Below are positions 9,000 to 17,454 of a stretch of DNA of 64,000 nucleotides, one piece after another. Under the pieces are notes generated by a model, which was not told the origin of the DNA, searched no databases, and was given only the letters and a program-made list of their open reading frames with translations. Source of the stretch: Phenylobacterium sp. (GTDB taxonomy: Bacteria > Pseudomonadota > Alphaproteobacteria > Caulobacterales > Caulobacteraceae); assembly GCA_018001015.1 (NCBI GenBank), contig JAGNIV010000011.1, positions 60,147-124,146 on the forward strand, given 5' to 3'. Every line of letters starts with the position of its first letter. The first letter of the stretch is position 1. A program made the position numbers and the translations under genes.

Positions 9000-11900
9000 C
9001 GCTCATCCCCTTCCCAGCCCGCGAGACCGACCCGCAACGCGTCGCCGCCGACCCCGGGCTCTCGGCCTTCGTCACCGCCAACGCCGGGTCGGGCAAGACC
9101 AAGACCCTGATCGACCGGGTCGCACGCCTGCTGCTGGCCGGCGCCGAGCCCGCCACCATCCTCTGCGTCACCTACACCAAGGCCGCCGCCGCCGAGATGC
9201 AGCGCCGGCTGTTTGGCCTGCTGGGGGACTGGTCGGTGCGCGATGACGCCAGCCTCAGCGCGGCCCTGGCTGACCTGGAAGGCCGTCCCGTGGCCGACTA
9301 CGACCACATCCGCCTCTCCCAGGCCCGCGCCCTCTTCGCCCGCGCCCTGGAGACGCCCGGCGGCCTGAAGATCCAGACCATCCACGCCTTCTGCGAGAAG
9401 CTGCTGCGCCGCTTCCCCCTGGAGGCCGGCGTCTCCCCCGGCTTCCGGGTGATGGACGACGCCGCCAGCGCCGCCATCGCCGACGCCGCCCGCAAGGCCG
9501 TCGCGCGCCTGGCCCTGAAGGGCGAGGGCCGGGTCTCCGAGGCCTATGCCCGGTTCTCCGTGGCCCTGGACTTCCAGAGCTTCCAGTCGATGTTCGGCGC
9601 CTTCGAGAACGCGAGGGGGCGCCTGGCCGCCTATCTCGCCCGCACCGGCGGACTACTGGGCGCCGTGGCCGATGTCTGGAACGTCTGCGGCTTTCCCGAG
9701 CCCGTCGATCCGGAACGCGTCGAGCTGGACGCTGTCGCCGCACTCAACCTGCGCACCTGGCGAGAGGCCGCCGGGGTCCTGGCCTTGGGCGGTAAGGCCG
9801 ACGCCAAGAACGGCGCGGCCCTGCTGTCCCTGGCCTCCGGGCCGACCTTCCAGGGCGCGCTGGCCTGCCTGTTCACCGACAAGGGCGAGGGAACTCCGGC
9901 TGCCTGGGTCGCCAAGACCAGCGGCCTCAAGGCCCATGAACCGCTGCGCTCGGGCCTGCTGGCCGATCAGGAGGCCCTGGAGGAGGCCCGCGCCTATCGC
10001 CGCGCCGCCCAGGTGGCGGTGGACACCGAAGGCGCCCTCACCCTGGCCGCGGCCTATCTTGCCGCCTATCAGATCGAGAAGACCTCCCAAGGCGCGCTGG
10101 ACTTCTCCGACCTTATCGAGAAGACGCGGGACCTGGTGGCTGACAGCCCGGCGGCCGCCTGGGTGCTGTACAAGCTGGACGGCGGCATCGACCACATCCT
10201 GGTGGACGAGGCCCAGGACACCGCCCCCGACCAGTGGGCCATCGTCCGATCGCTGGCCGGCGAATTCTTCTCCGGGGCGGGCGTCCCCACCGCCACCCGC
10301 CTGGACCGCAACATGTTCGTGGTGGGCGACGAGAAGCAGTCGATCTACTCCTTCCAGGGCGCCCGGCCCGAGCTGCTGATGGAACAGTTCGAGTTCCATA
10401 GGGACCGCGCCACGGGGGCTGGTTTCCGCTTCGAGCAGGTGGACCTGCTGGATTCGTGGCGCTCGACGCCCCAGGTCCTAACCTTCGTCGATGCCGCCTT
10501 CTCTCCGCCCGAACTGACCTTGGCCGTCCTGCCCAGGGCGGTCGCCGAACCCATCACCCATAAGCCTCGCCGCGTCGATCATGCCGGCTGCGTCGACATC
10601 TGGCCCCTGGAGCGGGAGGAGAAGGGCGACGTCCGCGAGGCCTGGGACGCCCCCCTCGACCAGGAAACACAGGCCAGCGCCAACAAACGGCTGGCGGCCC
10701 GCATCGCCGGCGAGATCGCGGGCCTGCTGGCGCGCGGCGACGGCGTATTCGACAAGAGCATCGGGCCGAAAGGCGAATGGCGCCCCGCCACCCCTGGCGA
10801 CGTGCTGATCCTGGTCCGCCGCCGCAAGGCGCTGTTCGAGGAGATTCTGCGGGCCCTGAAGCACGCCGGCATTCCCGTGGCCGGGGCCGACCGCCTGGCG
10901 CTCTCCGAACACATCGTCTTCGACGACCTGGTCGCCGTCGCCCGCTTCGCGCGCTTTCCCGCCGACGACCTGACCCTGGCGGCCCTGCTGCGCAGCCCCT
11001 TCTGCGACCTGAGCGACGATAGCCTCTATGCCCTGGCCAAGGGCCGGAAGCTGACCCTCTGGCAGACGCTCACCGCCCGCGCGGAAGAACGTCCCGAGTG
11101 GACCGCCGCCCACGCCCTACTGACCCACCTGCTGGAGGAGGCGGGCGAGCGCCGGCCCTTCGAACTCTACGCTCGTCTGCTGGGGACCCGCGACGGTGAG
11201 GGCCGCTCGATGCGCCAGCGCCTGCTGGGCCGGCTCGGGAGCGAAGCCGAGGACGCTCTGGACGAATTCCTGGCCCAGGTCCTGGCCGCCGAGGGCCGGG
11301 GGATCGAGGACCTGGAGAGTCTGACCGCCGCCTTCGCCAGCCTGGACATCACCGTCAAGCGCGAGATGGAGGCCGGCCGCGACGAAGTCCGGGTCATGAC
11401 CGCCCACGGCGCCAAGGGCCTGGAGGCGCCCATCGTCTTCCTGCCCGAGACCACCCTCGCCCGAGGCGCCCGCGGCACGCCGCTGCTGGAGACGGCGGAC
11501 GGCGGCTTCCTCTGGTGCGCCTCGGCCAAGGGCGACTGTGAGGCCTCGGCCACCGCCCGTGAACGCCGCGCCGCCCGCGAGGAGGACGAGGCCTATCGCC
11601 TGCTCTACGTCGCCCTCACCCGGGCCCGCGACCGGCTGGTGTTGTGCGGCCGGGTCGCCGCCAACGCTCGCGAGGAGAACCTGAAGGGTTGGTGGGGCGC
11701 GCTCACCGCCGCCTTCGATCATGCCGAGGTCACGCCTCACAAGCGGCTTGTGTCGGAAGGCGAGCGCCAGTTCCTGCGCTTCGGCCCCGATCCCGTGGCC
11801 CTGGGCAAGACGGCCGCCACCGGGACCCTGAAGGCCTCCGCGCCAGCCTGGACTCAAGCCCAGGCGATCACCGAGCCCCACGCCCGCTACGCCTCCCCCT

Positions 11901-12484
11901 CGCAGCTGGGGGAAGACGCCGCCACACCGGCCGCCTCGCCCCTGGCCGCCGTCGCGGGCCTGGGCCGTTTCCGGCGCGGCGACCTGATCCACCGGCTTCT
12001 GCAGATCCTGCCCGACCTCACTGTTGCCGACCGCCCCGCCGCCGCCCTGCGGCTGCTGGCCCGGGAGCGCGATCTCACCGACGACCAGCGCGCCGAAATG
12101 ACCGCCGCAGCCTTGGGCGTGCTCAGTGATCCCCGCTTCGCCGAGGTGTTCGGCCCGGGCAGCCGCGCCGAGGTGGCCCTGGCCGGGACCGCCGCCCGAC
12201 TACCCGCGGGCCTCGCCATATCGGGGCGCCTCGACCGCCTCGTCGTGCTGGAGGACAGGGTTCTGGTGGCCGACTTCAAGACCAACCGGCCCTCACCGGA
12301 CGCCATCGAGGACGCCGACCCGGCCTATCTGCGGCAGATGGCGATCTATGCCGCCGTCCTGGCCGAGGTCTTCCCCGGGCGCGCCATCGAGGCGGCCCTG
12401 GTGTGGACCGATGGGCCCAAGCTGATGGCGATCCCAGAATTACTTATCGATCAAACCCTTGCCGAGCTTGGTCGCGCAGGTTGA
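8996..12484 (+). CDS. addA: Double-strand break repair helicase-nuclease subunit AddA
   Basis: The ATG at 8996 overlaps the addB stop (MTLIPFPARE). The 1162-residue product is a UvrD/Rep-type SF1 helicase with a C-terminal nuclease domain. Visible motifs are the P-loop ANAGSGKTKTL (about residues 28-37), VDEAQDTAPDQW, GDEKQSIYSFQGA, VMTAHGAKGLE, LLYVALTRARDRL and the nuclease site VADFKTNRP after GRLDRLVVLED. With AddB it unwinds and degrades broken ends in preparation for RecA loading. Length and motif order are normal. Confidence 0.96.
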   Translation: MTLIPFPARETDPQRVAADPGLSAFVTANAGSGKTKTLIDRVARLLLAGAEPATILCVTYTKAAAAEMQRRLFGLLGDWSVRDDASLSAALADLEGRPVADYDHIRLSQARALFARALETPGGLKIQTIHAFCEKLLRRFPLEAGVSPGFRVMDDAASAAIADAARKAVARLALKGEGRVSEAYARFSVALDFQSFQSMFGAFENARGRLAAYLARTGGLLGAVADVWNVCGFPEPVDPERVELDAVAALNLRTWREAAGVLALGGKADAKNGAALLSLASGPTFQGALACLFTDKGEGTPAAWVAKTSGLKAHEPLRSGLLADQEALEEARAYRRAAQVAVDTEGALTLAAAYLAAYQIEKTSQGALDFSDLIEKTRDLVADSPAAAWVLYKLDGGIDHILVDEAQDTAPDQWAIVRSLAGEFFSGAGVPTATRLDRNMFVVGDEKQSIYSFQGARPELLMEQFEFHRDRATGAGFRFEQVDLLDSWRSTPQVLTFVDAAFSPPELTLAVLPRAVAEPITHKPRRVDHAGCVDIWPLEREEKGDVREAWDAPLDQETQASANKRLAARIAGEIAGLLARGDGVFDKSIGPKGEWRPATPGDVLILVRRRKALFEEILRALKHAGIPVAGADRLALSEHIVFDDLVAVARFARFPADDLTLAALLRSPFCDLSDDSLYALAKGRKLTLWQTLTARAEERPEWTAAHALLTHLLEEAGERRPFELYARLLGTRDGEGRSMRQRLLGRLGSEAEDALDEFLAQVLAAEGRGIEDLESLTAAFASLDITVKREMEAGRDEVRVMTAHGAKGLEAPIVFLPETTLARGARGTPLLETADGGFLWCASAKGDCEASATARERRAAREEDEAYRLLYVALTRARDRLVLCGRVAANAREENLKGWWGALTAAFDHAEVTPHKRLVSEGERQFLRFGPDPVALGKTAATGTLKASAPAWTQAQAITEPHARYASPSQLGEDAATPAASPLAAVAGLGRFRRGDLIHRLLQILPDLTVADRPAAALRLLARERDLTDDQRAEMTAAALGVLSDPRFAEVFGPGSRAEVALAGTAARLPAGLAISGRLDRLVVLEDRVLVADFKTNRPSPDAIEDADPAYLRQMAIYAAVLAEVFPGRAIEAALVWTDGPKLMAIPELLIDQTLAELGRAG

Positions 12485-12565
12485 TACCAGGACAGGCGCC
12501 GCCTATGTGACGGATCGAACATCGCGGCTCATCCGTTGAGGCCGCAGCGTAACAAGGAGCTTTTG

Positions 12566-12889
12566 ATGAGCACCGTAGCGGTCACCGACGAGTCCTTCGA
12601 GAAGGACGTCCTGCAGTCCAGCAAGCCCGTGCTGGTCGACTTCTGGGCCGAATGGTGCGGCCCCTGTAAGCAGATCGCCCCGGCCCTGGAGCAGATCGCC
12701 GCCGAACTGGGCGAGCAGGTCACCGTGGCCAAGCTCAATATCGAGGAAAGCCCCACCACCCCCTCGCGCTACGGCGTGCGCGGCATTCCGACCATGATGC
12801 TCTTCAAGGACGGCCAGATGGCCTCCATGAAGGTGGGCGCCATGCCCAAGCAGAAGATCGTCGAGTGGCTGAACGAAGCCGGGATCTAG
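12566..12889 (+). CDS. trxA: Thioredoxin
   Basis: The 107-residue protein has the classical WCGPC active site (Cys31, Cys34), the FWAEW lead-in and the cis-proline loop RGIPTMMLF. It is the general cytosolic disulfide reductant. The start at 12566 has AAGGAG at 12554-12559, six bases upstream. It lies 81 bases after addA, so it may have its own promoter. Confidence 0.97.
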   Translation: MSTVAVTDESFEKDVLQSSKPVLVDFWAEWCGPCKQIAPALEQIAAELGEQVTVAKLNIEESPTTPSRYGVRGIPTMMLFKDGQMASMKVGAMPKQKIVEWLNEAGI

Positions 12890-12901
12890 AATAGGGCGGC
12901 C

Positions 12902-13177
12902 CTTCTCCCCTTGCGGGCGAAGGTGGCCGGTCGGAGACCGGTCGGATGAGGGGTCGCACTCGGTTTCCTCAGCCGTCATCCTCGGGCTTGGCCCGAGGAC
13001 CCATGATCTCCGTCCTTCCGCAGATCGCGCGTACGTCGCCGCTGCGGGCCAACAGCACCACGGTGTTTATGGGTCCTCGGGACAAGCCCGAGGATGACGG
13101 TGGTCATTTGGACAGGGCTATCAACCCCTCATCCCACCCTGCTCCGCAGGGCCACCTTCTCCCACAAGGGGAGAAGG
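12902..13177. repeat. Nested REPIN-like element: outer family A pair around an inner family B1 pair
   Basis: The outer arms are inverted copies: the left starts CTTCTCCCCTTGCGGGCGAA and continues with a GGCCGGTCGGAGACCGG hairpin and GATGAGGGG, and the right (13125-13177) runs CCCCTCATCC to AAGGGGAGAAG. Between them (12974-13100) lies a second pair of inverted arms, GTCATCCTCGGGCTTG at the left and CAAGCCCGAGGATGAC at the right, each itself a hairpin around CCTCGGG/CCCGAGG. The element fills the gap between the convergent trxA and the toroid protein gene. Confidence 0.85.
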
Positions 13178-13180
13178 GCC

Positions 13181-14041
13181 CTATAGCGCCCCATAGGCCT
13201 TCAGCGTCTTCAGCGCCGCCACGGTCATCACGCCGCGATACTCCAGCTGCGGCCCCGGCCCGACCGTCTCCCAGCTGATCGGCCAGCCGCCGTCGTCCGC
13301 CTGCCGCGCCTCCAGCGCCGCCAGGTGGTGGCCCAGCACCTCGGTTGAGAACAGGCGGTGACAGAAGCTGGCAGGGGTCGGCGCCCAGTCCAGCGGCTTC
13401 TTCACATAGCCCACGGCATCCGCGTCCAGTTCCACGAGACCTGGAATGCGCTGCGCCAGGACGCCGAGCGCGGCCTGCGCGCGCGATCGGTCGGTCGTGT
13501 GCTCAAGGAAGGCGATCATCGGCATCAGATCGTGAAACTGTTCGGTCTCGGAAGTCTCAACCACCGACCAGCAGAAGGCCTCACCCCTCCCCACCCACGG
13601 ATGATCAATCCCGTGCTTGCGCAACAGGCCGACGATGGCGGCGGTCGGGTTGATGTCGGCCGGCGGCTGTTCCCCCTCCACCTTCCACCAGACCGCGTGC
13701 GGCGAGGCGTTCACGCTGGGCAGGGCGAAGGGCAGGCCCCCCTCCGGCGTGGCGATGCTGGCCAGCCAGTCGCAGGCGCGGCCCGCCATCAGCGGATCGA
13801 AGGCGTCCACCTCGTCGAGAATCTCGAAGGCGATCTGCACGTCCACCGGCTGGCTGTGCGGGTCGCGCTTGTCCGGCTCCAGGGCCGAGCCGAACCCGCC
13901 GTCGCGGCCCTGATAGGCGGCCAGGGAGCGCACCACCGGCTCGGCCGAGGCCCCCTCGAAATGATGCTCGAACAGCCGGCGCTCCAGCAGCCGGCCATTG
14001 CGCAGCAGGAAGTCGCGAGCGCGGTCGAGTACGGACGTCAT
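13181..14041 (-). CDS. Alpha/alpha-toroid (prenyltransferase / squalene-cyclase repeat-like) protein
   Basis: This 286-residue protein has no signal peptide or membrane segment. It carries two QW-like motifs typical of terpene-cyclase and prenyltransferase toroids: QGRDGGFGSALEPD near residue 45 and ADDGGWPISWETVGPG near residue 257. TPEGGLPFALP near residue 98 is a third candidate repeat. The acidic DXDD or metal-binding residues of true cyclases are not obvious, so an enzyme activity cannot be assigned. The start is the ATG at 14041. It stands alone, transcribed toward the nested repeat element, with another palindromic element upstream. Confidence 0.6.
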   Translation of the reverse strand: MTSVLDRARDFLLRNGRLLERRLFEHHFEGASAEPVVRSLAAYQGRDGGFGSALEPDKRDPHSQPVDVQIAFEILDEVDAFDPLMAGRACDWLASIATPEGGLPFALPSVNASPHAVWWKVEGEQPPADINPTAAIVGLLRKHGIDHPWVGRGEAFCWSVVETSETEQFHDLMPMIAFLEHTTDRSRAQAALGVLAQRIPGLVELDADAVGYVKKPLDWAPTPASFCHRLFSTEVLGHHLAALEARQADDGGWPISWETVGPGPQLEYRGVMTVAALKTLKAYGAL

Positions 14042-14106
14042 GGGCTGGCCCTCAATACGAGAACAAACCTAGAACGATAGAGCTCCGCTGTGCAAGTCAA
14101 ACCACC

Positions 14107-14231
14107 GCTCATCCCGGCGAAGGCCGGGACCCAGATTCATCCGGAGCGGCAAGATCTGATCTCCCCGCCGTTGGGATCGGCGTGAGATCGGAGTGGGATT
14201 CACCTGGGTCCCGGCCTTCGCCGGGATGAGC
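14107..14231. repeat. REPIN-like element, family B2 (CTCATCCCGG type)
   Basis: Two inverted arms, GCTCATCCCGGCGAAGG at the left and CCTTCGCCGGGATGAGC at the right, enclose about 70 bases of less conserved sequence. Each arm is itself a hairpin (CCCGGC gaag GCCGGG). It occupies the gap between the toroid protein and folC. The same arms recur at 25431-25643 and 40610-40693. Confidence 0.85.
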
Positions 14232-14262
14232 GGATGAGGGCAGACGCAGGGGAGGAAAAGTC

Positions 14263-15579
14263 TTACGTCGGCCAGGTCTCGGGGCTGAGCGCCAGGACTT
14301 CGCCGGCGAAGTGCAGGCCGCCGCAGATGATCACGTGCGGGGGCGGCCCCTCCACCGCCAGGGCCATGGTGGTGGCCGTCGTCACGTCCGGCGCCGTCTC
14401 CGCCGTCAGCCCGGCCTGCGCCGCGGCCGCCGCCAGATCCTCGGGACTGAGCGCGGTGGTGGACTCAAAGGTCGTGGCGATCACCCGCGCGCCAAGCCGC
14501 TTCAGAGGCTCGAAGAAACCCACCGAGTCCTTGCGCGCATACTGGGCCACCACCAGGGTCACCGGCCGGCCGTCGCGGGCCAGGCGGTCCACGGTGTCGG
14601 CCAGGGCCCGGCCGCCGTGCGGATTGTGCGCGCCATCCAGCCAGAGGTCGGCGCCGCGGGCCACCGCGGCCTCGCCCAGGGGCCCGGCGGTCAGCCGCTG
14701 GAACCGCGCGGGCCACACCGCGCCCGCCACACCCTTGGCGAGCGCCGCTTCGTCGATACGCGGGTCGCCCCAGGTGAGCATCGCCATGACGGCGAGCGCC
14801 GCATTGCCCACCTGGTGCGGGCCGTAGAGCCCGGGCATCGGCAGGTCCAGCAGCCGGTCGGGCGTCTGGATCAGCATGCGGCCGTTCTCTTCCCAGGCGT
14901 CGATGTCGCGGCCCATGGCCAGCATCGGCGCGGCCAGGCTCTCGGCCTCCCGCTCGATGACCTCGAAGGCCTCCTCGATCTGGCGCGCGACGATCACGGG
15001 GCGGCCCTGCTTGATGATGCCGGCCTTCTCCCAGGCGATCTTGGTCAGCTCCGGGCCCAGCATCTCCAGATGGTCATAGTCGACGGGGGTGATGATGCAG
15101 ACCGCCGGTGCGTCGAAGACGTTGGTGCAGTCGAAGCGGCCCCCCAGCCCCACCTCGATGACGCAGAGGTCAGCGGGCGTCTGGGCGAAGGCCTTCAGGG
15201 TCATGGCCGACATGATCTCGTTGAAGCTGATCTCGCCGCCGTCATTCTCGGCGATGGAGGTGTCGATCAGCTCGCGCAGCTGCGCCTCGCCGATCAGCTC
15301 GCCGGCGATGCGGATACGCTCGGCGAACCGCACCAGGTGCGGCGAGGTCAGAACATGAACCTTCAGGCCCGCCGCCTCGGCGATGGCCCGCAGATAGGCG
15401 GTGGTGGAGCCCTTGCCGTTGGTGCCGGCCACGTGGATCACCGGCGGCAGCCTGTCCTGCGGCCGGCCCATGGCGTCGAGAAGGCGCAGGACCCGTCCGG
15501 TGGAGAGGTCGATCAGCGAGGGGAATTCATCGCGCAGGCGCGCGATCATCGCGTCGAAGGCGCGGATCTCGTCATACAT
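14263..15579 (-). CDS. folC: Bifunctional folylpolyglutamate synthase / dihydrofolate synthase
   Basis: This 438-residue Mur-ligase-family enzyme adds glutamate to dihydropteroate (making dihydrofolate) and then extends the polyglutamate tail of folates. The P-loop AGTNGKGSTT is at residues 51-60, VGLGGRFDCTNV marks the metal and glutamate region, and LDGAHNPHG is the conserved C-terminal block. It is the last gene of the trpF-trpB-trpA-accD-folC run on the minus strand, 103 bases after accD. Confidence 0.96.
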   Translation of the reverse strand: MYDEIRAFDAMIARLRDEFPSLIDLSTGRVLRLLDAMGRPQDRLPPVIHVAGTNGKGSTTAYLRAIAEAAGLKVHVLTSPHLVRFAERIRIAGELIGEAQLRELIDTSIAENDGGEISFNEIMSAMTLKAFAQTPADLCVIEVGLGGRFDCTNVFDAPAVCIITPVDYDHLEMLGPELTKIAWEKAGIIKQGRPVIVARQIEEAFEVIEREAESLAAPMLAMGRDIDAWEENGRMLIQTPDRLLDLPMPGLYGPHQVGNAALAVMAMLTWGDPRIDEAALAKGVAGAVWPARFQRLTAGPLGEAAVARGADLWLDGAHNPHGGRALADTVDRLARDGRPVTLVVAQYARKDSVGFFEPLKRLGARVIATTFESTTALSPEDLAAAAAQAGLTAETAPDVTTATTMALAVEGPPPHVIICGGLHFAGEVLALSPETWPT

Positions 15580-15603
15580 GGGGTCTGGCCTGGAGAGGGC
15601 GGG

Positions 15604-15650
15604 AGTGGGTTGAGGAAAAGTGGGTAGCGGTTTTCCGCTCGCAACCCACT
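15604..15650. repeat. Palindrome in the accD-folC gap
   Basis: AGTGGGTTG (15604-15612) is the exact reverse complement of CAACCCACT (15642-15650). A second hairpin, AGCGG TTTT CCGCT, lies inside. It resembles the GGAAAA...GGTTTTCC palindromes scattered in alphaproteobacterial chromosomes. There is no T-tract, so it is a repeat or RNA-processing structure rather than a clear terminator. Confidence 0.55.
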
Positions 15651-15682
15651 CAAGCTCAAAGAATCGTTCAGGCGGTGTGGGA

Positions 15683-16615
15683 TCAGGCGGCTTTTGAAGC
15701 TGAGCGTCCCATCATGAGGGTCTTGAGGAGCGAGCCCAGCACCGTGGTCATCTCGGTGCGCGTCACCACCCGGTCCACCATGCCGCGCTCCACCAGGAAC
15801 TCGGCGCGCTGGAAGCCCGGCGGCAGGGTCTCGCGAATCGACTGCTCGATCACCCGGCGACCGGCGAAGGCGATCATGGCGTTGGGTTCGGCCAGGTGGA
15901 TGTCGCCCAACATGGCGTAGGAGGCGGTCACCCCGCCACTGGTGGGGTCGGTCATCACCACGATGTAGGGCAGGCCGGCTTCCTTGACCTCGTTCACCGC
16001 CACCGTGGTGCGGGCCAGCTGCATCAGGGAGAGCGTCCCCTCCTGCATGCGGGCGCCGCCCGAGGCGGTGAAGATCACGAAGGGAACCTGACGGCGCACG
16101 GCTTCCTGGGCGGCCTTGATGAAGGCCTCTCCGGCGGCCATGCCCAGCGACCCGCCCATGAAGGCGAAGTCCTGCACCACCACCACGCAGTCCTGGCCCT
16201 TGATGGCGCCGAAGGCGATGACCATCGCGTCCTGCTCGCCGGTGGCCTTGCGGGCCGACTTCAGCCGATCGGGATAGGAGCGGTCGTCGGGGAATTTCAG
16301 TGGGTCCTCGGGCACGGTCGGCGAGCTGATGCGCTCATAGACGCCCTCGTCGAAGGTGTAGCCGAGGCGCTGCTTGGCGCCGATCCGCATGTGGTTGCCG
16401 GACGGGGTGACCCACAGGGCCGCCTCCAGGTCCGAGCGGTAGATCATCTCGCCGGTGTCGGGGCATTTGACCCAGAGATTCTCCGGCGTCTCGCGCTTGG
16501 CCACCAGATTGCGGACGCCCGGCGCGATCTTGGCCAGCCACCCCCCCCGCTCCCGAGGCGTCGGTGCGCTCGGGGGTTTCTGGGACTTGTCGTTCTTGTG
16601 CTCAGCCATCGCCAT
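15683..16615 (-). CDS. accD: Acetyl-CoA carboxylase carboxyltransferase subunit beta
   Basis: The 310-residue beta subunit forms the carboxyltransferase half of acetyl-CoA carboxylase with AccA and supplies malonyl-CoA for fatty acids. GGARMQEGTLSLMQ and PTSGGVTASYAMLGD are the conserved carboxyltransferase blocks. The N-terminal zinc ribbon is degenerate: in NLWVKCPDTGEMIYR and ALWVTPSGNHMR only Cys51 of the usual four cysteines remains. It follows trpA by five bases, so it is in the same operon. Confidence 0.95.
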   Translation of the reverse strand: MAMAEHKNDKSQKPPSAPTPRERGGWLAKIAPGVRNLVAKRETPENLWVKCPDTGEMIYRSDLEAALWVTPSGNHMRIGAKQRLGYTFDEGVYERISSPTVPEDPLKFPDDRSYPDRLKSARKATGEQDAMVIAFGAIKGQDCVVVVQDFAFMGGSLGMAAGEAFIKAAQEAVRRQVPFVIFTASGGARMQEGTLSLMQLARTTVAVNEVKEAGLPYIVVMTDPTSGGVTASYAMLGDIHLAEPNAMIAFAGRRVIEQSIRETLPPGFQRAEFLVERGMVDRVVTRTEMTTVLGSLLKTLMMGRSASKAA

Positions 16616-16620
16616 GTGAA

Positions 16621-17454
16621 CTACACCGTCGGGCTTGCGACTCGCGCCAAGCGCACAGCCTTAGCCAAGGATTCCACTTTGGAAAGAACCCGCGTGGTCA
16701 CGGTTTCGTTCATCGCCAGGCTCGCGGCGATTTCCTCGACCAGGGCCGAGCCCACCACCACGCCGTCTGCGACCCGCGCCACCGCTTCCGCACGTTCCGG
16801 CGTCTTGATGCCGAAGCCCACGCAGACCGGCAGGCCACCGGCCGCCCGAACCCGGGCCACATGCGGCGCCACGGTGGCGGCATCGGCCTCCTTCACCCCG
16901 GTCACGCCGGCGACGGAGACGTAGTAGGCGAAACCCGAGGTGCGCCGCGCGATCACCTTCAGGCGCGCGTCGTCGCTGGTGGGGGTCGAGAGCAGCAGCA
17001 GCGACAGGTTCTCGGCGTCCAGGGCGTCAGCCAGGGGATCGGCTTCTTCCGGCGGGATATCCACCACGATCAGGCCGTCGGCGCCGGCCGCCGCGGCGTT
17101 CTGGGCGAAGGCGGCAAAGCCGCGATTGATCAACGGATTGGCGTAGCCCATCAGGATGATCGGCGTCGTCTGGTCGCCCTTGCGGAACTCGGCGATCATG
17201 GCCAGCGTCTTCGACAGCGTCATGCCGCTGTCGAGTGCCCGCAGGGCGGCGCGCTGAATCGGCGGCCCCTCGGCCATGGGATCGGAGAACGGGAAGCCCA
17301 CCTCGATCAGGTCGGCGCCGGCCGCCGGCAGGCCCTTCAGGATCTCCAGGCCGCGATCATAGTCGGGGTCGCCGGCCATGATGTAGGCCACGAAGGCGGC
17401 GCGGTTCTCTGACCGGAGCGCGGCGAAACGGGCGTCGATACGAGCCTTGGTCAA
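16621..17454 (-). CDS. trpA: Tryptophan synthase alpha subunit
   Basis: The 277-residue TIM-barrel subunit cleaves indole-3-glycerol phosphate to indole and glyceraldehyde 3-phosphate and channels indole to TrpB. The catalytic glutamate is Glu51 in EVGFPFSDP. The second catalytic acid, Asp60 in the E. coli enzyme (ADGP), reads as Glu62 here (AEGP). FGIKTPERA is the phosphate-binding part. Its start overlaps the trpB stop by four bases. Confidence 0.95.
   Translation of the reverse strand: MTKARIDARFAALRSENRAAFVAYIMAGDPDYDRGLEILKGLPAAGADLIEVGFPFSDPMAEGPPIQRAALRALDSGMTLSKTLAMIAEFRKGDQTTPIILMGYANPLINRGFAAFAQNAAAAGADGLIVVDIPPEEADPLADALDAENLSLLLLSTPTSDDARLKVIARRTSGFAYYVSVAGVTGVKEADAATVAPHVARVRAAGGLPVCVGFGIKTPERAEAVARVADGVVVGSALVEEIAASLAMNETVTTRVLSKVESLAKAVRLARVASPTV

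Noticed and set aside
12946-13278. 110-residue ORF across the repeat region
   Set aside because: It is translated entirely from palindromic repeats and the antisense end of the toroid gene.
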